From Planctomycetota bacterium (lineage in GTDB: Bacteria > Planctomycetota > B15-G4), in assembly GCA_029259725.1 (NCBI GenBank), contig JAJDER010000127.1, positions 1-52,495 on the forward strand: a stretch of 52,495 nt of DNA, written 5' to 3'. Under the pieces are notes generated by a model. The model saw only the letters and a program-made list of their open reading frames with translations, was not told the DNA's origin and searched no databases. This document shows positions 7,914 through 16,374 of this stretch, in pieces (the stretch's first letter is position 1; each line of letters opens with the position of its first letter). Made by a program: the position numbers and the translations under genes.

Positions 7914-8450
7914 ATGAAGGTCGCCCTCGTCTACGGCTCCACCACCGGCCGCACCCGCGCCGCCGCCCGGTCCATCGTGGCCGAACTCGGTCGCGAGGTG
8001 ATCCATGACGTGATCGACATCGGCGTGGTCAGCCCCGCGGCCCTGGCGAGCTACGACCTGATCCTGGTCGGCGCCTCCACCTGGCACATCGGCGAGTTGC
8101 AGCACGACTGGGCCGACGCCGACGGCGCCCTGTCGCGGCTGGACCTGCGCGGCACACGCGTCGCGTTGTTCGGCCTGGGCGACCAGAAGGAATACGGCGA
8201 GACGTTCCTCGACGCGATGGGCCTGCTCTACGACCGCCTGCTCGAGCGCGGCGCGAAGGGCGGCTACGGCTTCTGGTCCACCGAGGGCTACGCCTTCAAG
8301 GGCTCGCGCGCCCTGCGTGAGAGTCGCTTCTGTGGCCTGGCCCTCGACGACGACAACCAACGCGACCGCACGCCGGACCGCATCCGCGCCTGGTGCCGGC
8401 AGATCACCGCCGAACTCGGTCTCGCGGCGCCGCTGCGTCGGGCGGGCTGA
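7914..8450 (+). CDS. Flavodoxin (FMN electron carrier)
   Basis: A 178-residue protein of the usual length for a long-chain flavodoxin. It starts MKVALVYGSTTGRTRAAARSI, with the FMN phosphate-binding loop GSTTGRT. Later come the two FMN-ring loops: GASTWHIGELQHDW (aromatic residue W) and the FGLGDQKEYGETFLDAMG segment with the conserved G-D-Q and Tyr. The C-terminal FKGSRALRESRFCGLALDDDNQ is also typical of FldA. ATG 7914 is chosen over an in-frame upstream start at 7812 because the Fur-like box and promoter lie between them. Flavodoxin replaces ferredoxin when iron is scarce. It converges with the MauG gene at 24 bp. Confidence 0.93.
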   Translation: MKVALVYGSTTGRTRAAARSIVAELGREVIHDVIDIGVVSPAALASYDLILVGASTWHIGELQHDWADADGALSRLDLRGTRVALFGLGDQKEYGETFLDAMGLLYDRLLERGAKGGYGFWSTEGYAFKGSRALRESRFCGLALDDDNQRDRTPDRIRAWCRQITAELGLAAPLRRAG

Positions 8451-8474
8451 GCTCCGGCTCGTACGTCGTCGGCG

Positions 8475-9548
8475 TCACGGGAAGACGGCGGGAGGTACGT
8501 CCGCGTAACCCTCGCCGGTGAGGCAGTGCATGAACGCCACGAGCGCGGCGGCGTCCTCGTCGCTCAGCTCCAGCTCGAACATCTTCGGGCTCAGCCAGGG
8601 GTTCTTCTCGCCGCCCTTGCGGTAGTGCTCGACGACGTCCTCGAGCGTCGCCTGGGAACCGTCGTGCATGTAGGGCGCGTGCAGCCCGACGTCGCGCAGG
8701 GTCGGCGTCTTGAACGCGCCTCGGTCCTTCTCCTCGCCGGTGACCACGAAGCGGCCCAGGTCGGCCAGGGCCTCCGTCTCGGCGTCCCAGCCCACGCCGA
8801 GATTGTGGAAGAGACTGTCGGTGAAGTGATTGCCGACGTGGCAGGTCGCGCACTTGGCGTCGCCGAAGAAGAGTTCCTCGCCGCGCTGCTCCTGCGCGGT
8901 CATGAGCTGGTCGTAGCCCTCGTACTCGTCCTCGTCGTAGGCCACCCACTTGTCGTAGGTGGAGTTGCCGGAGACGCGCGTGCGCTCGTAGTCGGCAAGG
9001 GCCTCGGCGATGCGGTCGATGGTGACCGCGTCGTCCCCGAAGGACAGGCCGAAGAAGTGCCGGTAGCCGGGGATCGCGGAGAGCTTGGCCACGACGTTCT
9101 CGTGGGTCTCGCCCATCTCGATCGGGTTCTCGATCGGGCCCTTGGCCTGCTCCTCCAGGCTGCCGGCGCGGCCGTCCCAGAAGGTCTCCGGGTAGAAGGC
9201 GAAGGCGGCGTTCAGGAACGACGGTGCCTTGCGGCCCCCCACCTGCCCGTCGATGCCGGTCGAGGTGGGCGTGGGCTCGCTGAAACCGTGCTCGGGCATG
9301 TGGCAGGTGGCGCAGGAGATGGTGCCGTCGGCCGAAAGGCGCCCGTCGAAGAACAACCAGCGACCGAGGCGCGCCTTCTCCGGCTCCGGCGCGTGCTTCA
9401 CCGAAGCCAGGGCGAACTCGTGCCCGACCAGCTTCTCGGGCAGCGGACGCACGGGGTTGGCCGCCTCGAGTTCGGCGACCGTGGCCGGCGCGCGGCCGCA
9501 TGCAGCGGAGAACAGGAGGACCACGGCGAGGGCGAGCAGGCGACGCAT
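8475..9548 (-). CDS. Di-haem cytochrome c peroxidase / MauG family lipoprotein
   Basis: A 357-residue periplasmic protein. A lipoprotein signal peptide ends FSAAC (residues 1-17); this fixes the start at 9548, since the longer frame adds 32 unlikely residues. Two c-type haem motifs CATCH are at about residues 79-83 (CATCHMPEHGF) and 233-237 (CATCHVGNHF). Family phrases follow: LGRWLFFDGRLSADGTISC, KAPSFLNAAF, FWDGRAGSLEEQAKGPIENPIEMG, FKTPTLRDVGLHAPYMHDG. It would reduce hydrogen peroxide using electrons from small periplasmic carriers, or oxidise a protein substrate as MauG does; the subfamily cannot be told. It is the last minus-strand gene before the flavodoxin. Confidence 0.93.
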   Translation of the reverse strand: MRRLLALAVVLLFSAACGRAPATVAELEAANPVRPLPEKLVGHEFALASVKHAPEPEKARLGRWLFFDGRLSADGTISCATCHMPEHGFSEPTPTSTGIDGQVGGRKAPSFLNAAFAFYPETFWDGRAGSLEEQAKGPIENPIEMGETHENVVAKLSAIPGYRHFFGLSFGDDAVTIDRIAEALADYERTRVSGNSTYDKWVAYDEDEYEGYDQLMTAQEQRGEELFFGDAKCATCHVGNHFTDSLFHNLGVGWDAETEALADLGRFVVTGEEKDRGAFKTPTLRDVGLHAPYMHDGSQATLEDVVEHYRKGGEKNPWLSPKMFELELSDEDAAALVAFMHCLTGEGYADVPPAVFP

Positions 9549-9663
9549 CGGGGCGCTCCATGGCGTGGGGTGGACACGCGGGGCTTCGCAGTCACCGCGC
9601 GCGGGGCTGCCATTCTCGCGCGCCAGCGCCCGAGGACAAGTCACGGCTGCCCTTTGCAGGGCG

Positions 9664-10143
9664 CTACCGCGCCCGCTTCTTCGCCAGTGCGCGCACGGCC
9701 CTCAGCTCGGCCGGCGTGACGGGTTGCACCGAGAGGCGGCTGCCCTTGGCCAGCAGCATCATCCCCTCCAGCGCCTTCTGCTGCTTGAGCAAGTCGCGCT
9801 CGAGCGGCACGGAGAACGTCTCGACGTGGGCGATGTCGACGAGCATCCAGGTCGGCGCGTCGGCCTTCGACTTGGGATCGAAGTGCTTGTCCTTCTTGTC
9901 GAACGCTGTCGGGTCCGGGTAGGCCTCCGAGGCCACCTCACCCAGCCCGACGATGGCCATCGGATCGGTGTTGCTGTGGTAGATCAGGACCGGGTCGCCC
10001 ACGCGCATGTCGTCGCGCATCAGGTTGCGCGCCTGGTAGTTGCGCACGCCGTCCCACATGGTCCTCCCGTCGCGCGCGAGATCGTCGATCGAGTAGACGT
10101 CCGGCTCGGTCTTCACGAGCCAGGCCTGTTTGCGCGCGCTCAT
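9664..10143 (-). CDS. EVE domain protein
   Basis: A 159-residue single-domain protein. It opens QAWLVKTEPDVYSIDDLARDG and has the EVE core phrases WDGVRNYQARNLMRDDMRVGDPVLIYHSN and IVGLGEVASEAYPDPTAF, then MLVDIAHVETFSVPLERDLL. EVE is a PUA-like fold that, in studied cases, binds modified bases in DNA or RNA. The start ATG overlaps the stop of the oligoribonuclease gene (ATGA), so the two are co-translated. A modified-nucleotide or RNA-turnover role is therefore plausible but inferred. Confidence 0.9.
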   Translation of the reverse strand: MSARKQAWLVKTEPDVYSIDDLARDGRTMWDGVRNYQARNLMRDDMRVGDPVLIYHSNTDPMAIVGLGEVASEAYPDPTAFDKKDKHFDPKSKADAPTWMLVDIAHVETFSVPLERDLLKQQKALEGMMLLAKGSRLSVQPVTPAELRAVRALAKKRAR

Positions 10144-10766
10144 CCGGGGGTGGAGCCGTCCTGGCCTTCGCCGCCGGCCTCGTCCGCCGTGGCCGCTGCC
10201 GGGTCGCGCTTCTTCCACGGGGCGAGCCACTTGTCGCGGTAGTGCTTCAGCTCGGCGATGGACTCGAGGATGTCGTCCTTCGCCCGGTGCCTGTCGCCCT
10301 TGCGCGGCGCGCCGGAGATGGCGTGCACGTTCCAGCGCACGGCCGACTCCTTGAACGAGCTCACGTCGATGGTCCGGTAGTGCAGCCACGCGTCGATGCG
10401 CGGCATCTGCAGCTTGAGGAACATCCGGTCGCACCAGATCGAGTTGCCGCAGATCGGCGCGCTGCGCTCGGTCGTGTACTCCTTGATGAACGCGAGCGTC
10501 TCGCGCTCGGCGTCACCGAGATCGACCTGGCTGAGACGCACCTTCTCGGTCAGCCCCGACTTGCTGTGCATCTCCTGCACGATCGGGATCATCTTGGAGA
10601 GGTGCGCATCGCTCGCGTGGACGATGATCTCGGGGCCCTCGGCGATCACCTCCAGGTCGTTGTCGGTGATCACGGTCGCGATCTCGACGATGACGTTCTG
10701 CTCAGGGTCCAGACCCGTCATCTCCAGGTCCATCCAGCAGAGCAGGTCGCTACGGGGGTCGGTCAA
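10140..10766 (-). CDS. orn: Oligoribonuclease (3'-5' exoribonuclease for di- to pentanucleotides)
   Basis: A 208-residue DEDDh exonuclease. Motif I is WMDLEMTGLDPEQNVIVEIA (Asp and Glu metal ligands). Motif II is in ICGNSIWCDRMFLKLQMPRID. Motif III, with the catalytic His, is in APRKGDRHRAKDDILESIAELKHYR. This is the full Orn length plus an extra ~20-residue acidic tail after the usual end (KKRDPAAATADEAGG). Orn clears nanoRNAs and, in many bacteria, pGpG from c-di-GMP breakdown. Its start overlaps the asparagine synthase stop by 4 bp and its stop overlaps the EVE gene, so it sits mid-operon. Confidence 0.95.
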   Translation of the reverse strand: MTDPRSDLLCWMDLEMTGLDPEQNVIVEIATVITDNDLEVIAEGPEIIVHASDAHLSKMIPIVQEMHSKSGLTEKVRLSQVDLGDAERETLAFIKEYTTERSAPICGNSIWCDRMFLKLQMPRIDAWLHYRTIDVSSFKESAVRWNVHAISGAPRKGDRHRAKDDILESIAELKHYRDKWLAPWKKRDPAAATADEAGGEGQDGSTPG

Positions 10767-12697
10767 TGGGTCTCCTCGTCCTCGCGCTGGAACCAGCGTT
10801 CGAGACAGAGCAATGTAAAGATGGTCTCGTGCGCCGCAACCCTGCCGCTCGCATGATGGTCCAGAAGCGTGTTCACGCGGTCGGGGCGGAAGAGGCCGCG
10901 GGCCGTCGCTTCGGGCGCGAGCAAGACGTCTCGCGCGTGCTCACGCAGGGGTCCGCGGAACCAGGCGTCCAGGGGCACGCCGAAGCCGCGCTTGGGCCCG
11001 TCGAGGAGATCGGGCGGCAAGCGCCGGCGCAGGGCGCGGCGCAACACGGCCTTGCTGGTGCCCGCGCCGAGCCAGCCGAGCGGGCCGGCGGTGCGGAACT
11101 TGTGTCGCGCTGGCAGCGACGCGGCGAACTCGAGCACGTCCCGATCGAGAAAGGGCGCGCGAGCTTCGAGCGAGCAGGCCATCGAGGCGATGTCGACCTT
11201 CACGAGGATGTCGTCGGGCAGGTAGCGCTCGAGATCCAGGACCAGCGCCTCGTTGAGCGGCAGATCGAGGTCCACGTCGGGGCCGTAGGGTTCGGGGTCC
11301 CCGAGCAGCGTGCGGCCGTCGTCGGTGAGCAGGTCGTCACGCAGCGAGGCGGGCATGCCCAAGCGCCAGAGGTGGTTGCGGCGCCGTGGCGAGGCGGACA
11401 GCGCCTCGGCGAATCGGCCCAGGCGCGTGCCCAGGCTGCGGTGCCCGCCGCCCGCCGGAATCACGGCGGCGGCCAGGCGCACGCCGGCGCGGAGCGGCAG
11501 GGCCCAGGCCTTCGAGAGCTGCGCCGCGAGGACCAGGGCGCGGTGCCGGTCGTAGCCCGCGAAGCTCTCGTCGGCGCCGTCGCCCGTGAGCACCACCTTC
11601 ACGTGCCGCGAGGCCAACTGGCTCACGAGGAACGTCGGCAAGGCCGAACTGTCGGCGAAGGGCTCGCCAAAGTGATCGAGGACCTGATCGAGCAGGGCGA
11701 GGGCATCGGGCCGCACGATCTGCTCGTGATGCTCGGTGCCGAAGTGCGCGGCGACCTTGCGGGCGCGCGGCGTCTCGTCCCAGGCCGTCTCGTCGAACCC
11801 GATGCTGAAGGTCTTCACCGGACCTGACGCGTGTTCGGCCATGAAGGCCACGACCGCCGCCGAGTCGATGCCGCCGGACAGCAGCGCACCGAGAGGCACG
11901 TCGGCCATCAGCCGGCGACGAACCGCCTCCGACAGGCGGTGTTCGAGCTCCTCGGCGGCCTCGTCCAGGCTCGGCGCGGCCGAGACGTCCGAGCCCGGCG
12001 CAACCCGCCAGGTGCAGTGCATCGAAGCGCGCCCGTCCTCGACCACCAGCACGTGCGCCGGCGGCAACTTGCGCGCGCCCACCCAGGCCGTGCGCGGGTG
12101 CGGCACGACACGGAAGGCCAGGTAGTCGGAGAGCGCCCGACCGTCGGGCGTGCGGTCCAGGCTCGGCTCCGCGGACAGCGCCTGGAGTTCGCTGGCGAAG
12201 GTGATGGCGGCGTCGGGCCCCTCCTCGCGCAAGGCGTAGACCAGGGGCTTCTGCCCGGTGCGATCGCGCCCGAGCACGAGTCGGCGCGCCACCGTGTCCC
12301 ACAGGGCGAAGGCCAGCATGCCCTCGATGCGATCCACGAAGCGCGGACCCTCGCGCTCCCAGTGCTCGGCATAGAGCGCCAACAGCACCTCGACATCGCA
12401 ATCGGACCTGAACCGATGTCCCTTGGCGCCGAGCGCCGCGCGCAGCTCCGCGTGGTTGTAGATCTCCCCGTTGGCGACGAGCACGGCGCGCCCGTCGGGC
12501 GAGTGCATCGGTTGTCGCCCACGCTCGGAGAGGTCCACGATGGTCAGGCGGCGATGCCCCAGCGCGAGCGGCCCCGCGTGGTGGTACCCCTCGTCGTCCG
12601 GCCCGCGATGCACCAGCCGCGCCGTCATCGCCGCGACCGTCGCGGTGTCGGCCGGCCGCGCCGGGTCGAGCCAGAGCTTGCCGGCCAGGCCGCACAT
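10763..12697 (-). CDS. asnB: Asparagine synthase (glutamine-hydrolysing)
   Basis: A 644-residue class II amidotransferase. After Met, Cys2 (MCGLAGKLWLDP) is the glutaminase nucleophile, followed by RLVHRGPDDEG, GHRRLTIVDLSERGRQPM and VANGEIYNH. The synthase half has the PP-loop LLSGGIDSAAVVAF and late VKVDIASMACSLEARAPFLD. The length matches AsnB proteins that act in free asparagine formation or in surface-glycan / secondary-metabolite loci. It lies 37 bp after the DegT aminotransferase and overlaps orn by 4 bp. Location next to the aminotransferase leaves open a role in amidating a sugar or peptide. Confidence 0.93.
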   Translation of the reverse strand: MCGLAGKLWLDPARPADTATVAAMTARLVHRGPDDEGYHHAGPLALGHRRLTIVDLSERGRQPMHSPDGRAVLVANGEIYNHAELRAALGAKGHRFRSDCDVEVLLALYAEHWEREGPRFVDRIEGMLAFALWDTVARRLVLGRDRTGQKPLVYALREEGPDAAITFASELQALSAEPSLDRTPDGRALSDYLAFRVVPHPRTAWVGARKLPPAHVLVVEDGRASMHCTWRVAPGSDVSAAPSLDEAAEELEHRLSEAVRRRLMADVPLGALLSGGIDSAAVVAFMAEHASGPVKTFSIGFDETAWDETPRARKVAAHFGTEHHEQIVRPDALALLDQVLDHFGEPFADSSALPTFLVSQLASRHVKVVLTGDGADESFAGYDRHRALVLAAQLSKAWALPLRAGVRLAAAVIPAGGGHRSLGTRLGRFAEALSASPRRRNHLWRLGMPASLRDDLLTDDGRTLLGDPEPYGPDVDLDLPLNEALVLDLERYLPDDILVKVDIASMACSLEARAPFLDRDVLEFAASLPARHKFRTAGPLGWLGAGTSKAVLRRALRRRLPPDLLDGPKRGFGVPLDAWFRGPLREHARDVLLAPEATARGLFRPDRVNTLLDHHASGRVAAHETIFTLLCLERWFQREDEETH

Positions 12698-12734
12698 CGG
12701 ACGTCAGTCCGTCACGCGACGTGCGGCGCCGGGA

Positions 12735-13871
12735 TCAGCCACCGAGGAACTCGGCCACGGTATCGACCACGCAGGCCTTCTGCTCGTCGGTCAGTTCGGG
12801 GTAGATCGGCAGCGCCAGCGTCTCGGCCGCGGCGCGCTCGGACTCGGGAAAGTCGCCCGCGCCGTACCCGAACTCCGCGAAGCACTCCTGCTGGTGGCAG
12901 CTGATCGGGTAGTACACCTCGCAGCCGATGTCGTGCTCGTGCATGTGCTCGACCAGCGCGTCGCGCCTGGCGGCGGGCACCCGGATCACGAACTGGTTGT
13001 AGATGTGGTAGACGCCGTCGCGCTCGGTGGGCAGCGTGATCTCGGCCAGGCCCTTCTCGGCGAACAGGCGCCGGTAGTCGGCGGCGTTGGTGCGCCGTCC
13101 CTCGTGCCACGCGTCGAGGTGCTTGAGCTTCACGCGCAGCACGGCGGCCTGCAGCGCGTCGAGACGGAAGTTCCCGCCCATCAGCTGGTGGTGGTACTTG
13201 GGCTCCATGCCGTGGTTGCGCATGACCGCCAGCTTGTGCGCCAGGTCCTCGTCGTTGGTCGTGACCATGCCGCCGTCGCCGGCGCCCCCGAGGTTCTTGC
13301 TGGGGAAGAAGGAGAAGCAGGCGACGGCGCCCATCGAACCGGCCTTGCCGCCGCCCGCGTCGCGGGTGCCGATGGCCTGGGCCGCGTCCTCGATGACCGG
13401 CAGGTTCGCGTCGCAGGCGATCTGCGCCAGCTTCGTCATGTCGACGCACTGGCCGAACAGGTGCACCGGGATGATGGCCTTGGTGCGCTCGGTGATCGCG
13501 CCGGCGATCCGCCCGATGTCGATGTTGTAGGTGTCGGGCTCGATGTCCACGAAGACCGGCGTGGCGCCGAGCCGCACGATGGACCCCACCGTGGCGAAGA
13601 ACGTGTACGGGGTCGTGATGACCTCGTCACCGGGGCCGATGCCCAGGGCCCACATGGCCAGCAGCAGCGCGTCGCTGCCCGAGGTGCAGCCCACCGCGGC
13701 CTTGGCGCCGGTGTAGGCGGCGACCTCGCTCTCGAGGCCGGTGACGTGCGGGCCGCCGATGAACCACTGGCTCTCGAAGACCTCGTCCACGACGGGGCGG
13801 ATCTCGTCACGCAGGGTGGCGTACTGGGCCTTCAGATCGAGCAGCGGGACCTTCACGCGGGTGGCCGGCAT
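12735..13871 (-). CDS. DegT/DnrJ/EryC1/StrS family PLP aminotransferase
   Basis: A 378-residue sugar aminotransferase of normal length. It starts [17 protein letters not shown] and has [35 protein letters not shown], the [11 protein letters not shown] (PLP ring Asp) segment and the PLP-lysine motif [17 protein letters not shown]. It then has [23 protein letters not shown] and [13 protein letters not shown] near the end. Such enzymes convert keto-sugar nucleotides (for example UDP- or dTDP-linked) to amino sugars for cell-surface glycans. The start at 13871 has GAGGAA nine bases upstream. A minus-strand TATCTT (13916-13921) may be the -10. First gene of the minus-strand operon ending with the EVE gene. 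Confidence 0.93.
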   Translation of the reverse strand: MPATRVKVPLLDLKAQYATLRDEIRPVVDEVFESQWFIGGPHVTGLESEVAAYTGAKAAVGCTSGSDALLLAMWALGIGPGDEVITTPYTFFATVGSIVRLGATPVFVDIEPDTYNIDIGRIAGAITERTKAIIPVHLFGQCVDMTKLAQIACDANLPVIEDAAQAIGTRDAGGGKAGSMGAVACFSFFPSKNLGGAGDGGMVTTNDEDLAHKLAVMRNHGMEPKYHHQLMGGNFRLDALQAAVLRVKLKHLDAWHEGRRTNAADYRRLFAEKGLAEITLPTERDGVYHIYNQFVIRVPAARRDALVEHMHEHDIGCEVYYPISCHQQECFAEFGYGAGDFPESERAAAETLALPIYPELTDEQKACVVDTVAEFLGG

Positions 13872-13955
13872 CGGTGGTGTTCCTCGGGTGTTCCTCGGGG
13901 TCGGAGCGGCCGGCCAAGATAGCGAATCCCCGCGGGTCAAGGCACACTGGGCGGC

Positions 13956-14498
13956 ATGAAGAGACTGCTCAAGATCGTGCTGCTCACGGCGGCGCTGTTG
14001 ATCCTGACCGCCTGGGCCGTGGGCACCTGGGCCCTGCCGGTCGACCACGTGGCCAGCGTCCGTGCGGCCTATGCCCGCCCGATCGCCGAGGTGTGGTCCT
14101 CGATCGGCGACCTCGCGAGCTGGCCGAGTTGGAACCCCAATGTGGACCGCATGGAACAGGGGCCCGATCGGGACGGCGTGCCCCTGTGGGTCATGTTCTC
14201 GTCGTGGGGCGAGATGCCGATGCTGATCGACGTCCACGAGCCCCCGACCCGGATGGTGACGCGCATCCCCGCCGATGCCGACATCGGCTACGTCGGCACC
14301 TGGACCTATGAGCTGTCCGCCACCGAGGACGGTTGCACGTTGACGCTCACCGAGGCGGGCGCGGTCGACAACCCGTTCTTCCGCTTCCTGATGGCGCTCA
14401 GCGGACCGTACGGCGCGATGGAGGACATGCTCGCCGCCGTCGGCGCACACTTCGGCGAAGAGGTCGTGTTCGAGCGGCTCTACACCGTCGGGGATTGA
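13956..14498 (+). CDS. SRPBCC-family (START/Bet v1-like) protein with N-terminal membrane anchor
   Basis: A 180-residue protein. Residues ~1-27 form a hydrophobic anchor or uncleaved signal ([20 protein letters not shown]). The rest is a SRPBCC/polyketide-cyclase-like domain: [27 protein letters not shown], then VWVM-type strand [40 protein letters not shown], and a long C-terminal helix. The fold binds hydrophobic ligands; no substrate can be assigned. It diverges from the aminotransferase (84-bp gap) and overlaps the 3' end of the PP-loop ATPase gene by 19 bp tail to tail. Confidence 0.8.
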   Translation: MKRLLKIVLLTAALLILTAWAVGTWALPVDHVASVRAAYARPIAEVWSSIGDLASWPSWNPNVDRMEQGPDRDGVPLWVMFSSWGEMPMLIDVHEPPTRMVTRIPADADIGYVGTWTYELSATEDGCTLTLTEAGAVDNPFFRFLMALSGPYGAMEDMLAAVGAHFGEEVVFERLYTVGD

Positions 14499-15229
14499 CC
14501 CGCAGGCGCGCCCGACGCCGGCAGCAGGTCCGCGTACACGAAGCCCTCGCGCTCCACGACCTCGCCGGGCCGCACGTCGAGGCGTTCGCGGAACATCGGT
14601 CCGTCGACGACGAAGGTGTGGAACTCGCCGTTCTCGCCGCACGGATCCGCGCCGGCCGGCAACTCGGCGATGAGTTCGCGATCCCAGCGACGCCCACACA
14701 GCTCCGCCGGAACCTGCTCGGGATCCACCGCCGTGATCCAGGCTTCGAGCCCGGCCTGCAGCATGGTCTCGGCGAGCGCGTCGGTCGGGAGCCGCCAGAG
14801 CGGGAAGACCGGCGCCACGCCCGTGCCCGCGAGCTTCTCCTCGCGATAGGCGCGGATGTCCTCCAGGAAGAGATCCCCGAAGGCCATGACCTGCACGCCC
14901 TCGCGCGAGGCGCGGGTCATGACCTCGGCCATGGCCGCCTCGTACTGTTCGTTCGTGCACGGGGACGGGATCGGGACCTCCCAGAGCGGCAACCCGACGG
15001 CGCGCGCCTGCTCGGCGAGCAGTGTGCGGCGCACGGCATGCATGGCCACCCGGTCGTGGGTCGCGTTGACCGTGGTCAGCAGGCCGCACAGGTCGATGGC
15101 GTCGGCGGCTTGCCCCTCGACATGCCCATCCGCGGCGGCCGCCGCGCGTTCGCGCAGCACGTGCAACGTCCAGGCACTGTCCTTGCCCGAACTCCAGGAG
15201 AGCAGACCGCGCTTGCGAGGACGTGTCAT
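14480..15229 (-). CDS. Dph6-type ATP pyrophosphatase (DUF71, adenine nucleotide alpha hydrolase)
   Basis: A 249-residue protein. The PP-loop [15 protein letters not shown] is at residues 11-25, followed by [56 protein letters not shown] and VFPLWR, the order seen in Dph6/MJ0570-like ATPases. In eukaryotes and archaea the family makes diphthamide. Bacteria lack diphthamide, so the bacterial members have an unknown amidating or adenylating role. The C-terminal [16 protein letters not shown] is also family-typical. It converges with and overlaps the SRPBCC gene by 19 bp. Confidence 0.88.
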   Translation of the reverse strand: MTRPRKRGLLSWSSGKDSAWTLHVLRERAAAAADGHVEGQAADAIDLCGLLTTVNATHDRVAMHAVRRTLLAEQARAVGLPLWEVPIPSPCTNEQYEAAMAEVMTRASREGVQVMAFGDLFLEDIRAYREEKLAGTGVAPVFPLWRLPTDALAETMLQAGLEAWITAVDPEQVPAELCGRRWDRELIAELPAGADPCGENGEFHTFVVDGPMFRERLDVRPGEVVEREGFVYADLLPASGAPAGQSPTV

Positions 15230-15300
15230 GGACCGCCAGTCTCGTCACCAGCGCACGCGGGTCAAGCCGTGCGGCACGCCTTCCGCGCGACGCCTTGCGC

Positions 15301-16374
15301 CTAGCGTCCCACCGGGCCGCGCACGATGCGTTGGACCGTGCCGTCGGCGCCCAGCACGAGGGTCGTCGGGAGGGCCAGGCGGTCCACGTCGACGACCGTC
15401 TCGATCAGCGCCGGGCCCAGGAAGACGTTGGTGTAGCCGACGCCGCGGTCCTCCAGCATGGCCGCGGCCTTCTCGCGGTCCTCCGGCACGTCCACGCAGA
15501 CGGCGACGACGCGCCGACCGGCTTCGCCGTCCAACTGGTCCAGTTCGTCCATCTCGGCACGGCATCCGACGCACCAGCTGGCCCAGAAGGTCAGCCAGGT
15601 CTCGCCGTCCGAGGTCAGGTCGAACTCGGACTCGGTGCCGGTGACGTCGGCGACCGGAACCCGGCCGAGCACATCCCCCAGGTCCAGCTTCAGGCCCGCG
15701 GGCGGCGGATCGCGCAGGGCGAAGGTCCGCGACGGGAAGGGCGCCGGTGCGCCGCGGCCCTCGACGAGCAGCACGCGCGCGCCGGCCTGCACCCGGCCGA
15801 AGGACTCGACCACGCCGCCGGGCCAGGTCACCGAGAGTTCGCCTGCCGGGCGCGCACCGAGCCCGAACACCAGTTCGGGAGCGGACTGGCTGATGAACCC
15901 GCTCCCGAGGGCGAGCACCTGGGCCGCGACCCGACCGTCGGATGCCAGGCGCACCACGGCACCGGCGGCGTCGGGCGCGCCGGCGGTGCCACGCAGGCGC
16001 ACCTTGACGAAACCGGGGCTGGACTCGCCGGTCGCGCCGGTCGCGCCATCGCCCGAACCGCTCACCGGGCGCAGCGTCTCGTTGCGATACAGCCGGTGCC
16101 GCGCCCGCGCGACGTTGTGCACGAACAGGTCCTGGTCGCCGTCGTCATCCACGTCGAAGACCACCGCCGCGCGCCCGTCGTTGGGATCGTCGGCGCCACA
16201 CACGTCCGACAGGTCCACGAAGCGCCCCGTCCCGTCGTTCACGAACAGCTTGTCGCGCTCGAAGCCGCTGAACGAGAAGCCGTCCTCGAAGATCTTGCCG
16301 AAGTGCTCGTCCTGGTAGGCCGCGCTGCCGGCCTGCTGCCTGGCCACACCCTCCACCTCCATCGACGACGCCAC
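15301..16374 (-). CDS. C-terminal half read as separate ORF (ASPIC/UnbV + thioredoxin)
   Basis: If the TGA at 16396-16398 is a real stop, a 357-residue product could be made from GTG 16374 or ATG 16362. It lacks a signal peptide and begins in the middle of a family-conserved segment ([25 protein letters not shown]). It is therefore unlikely to be an independent gene; no ribosome site precedes either start. The C-terminal thioredoxin domain needs export to act outside the cytoplasm, which again argues for one continuous protein with the upstream half. Confidence 0.35.
   Translation of the reverse strand: MASSMEVEGVARQQAGSAAYQDEHFGKIFEDGFSFSGFERDKLFVNDGTGRFVDLSDVCGADDPNDGRAAVVFDVDDDGDQDLFVHNVARARHRLYRNETLRPVSGSGDGATGATGESSPGFVKVRLRGTAGAPDAAGAVVRLASDGRVAAQVLALGSGFISQSAPELVFGLGARPAGELSVTWPGGVVESFGRVQAGARVLLVEGRGAPAPFPSRTFALRDPPPAGLKLDLGDVLGRVPVADVTGTESEFDLTSDGETWLTFWASWCVGCRAEMDELDQLDGEAGRRVVAVCVDVPEDREKAAAMLEDRGVGYTNVFLGPALIETVVDVDRLALPTTLVLGADGTVQRIVRGPVGR

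Noticed and set aside
12735-15248. 837-codon frame joining the aminotransferase with upstream sequence
   Set aside because: Only residues from ATG 13871 match the DegT family; the upstream 460 codons are antisense or out of frame of the SRPBCC and PP-loop genes. A ribosome site supports 13871.
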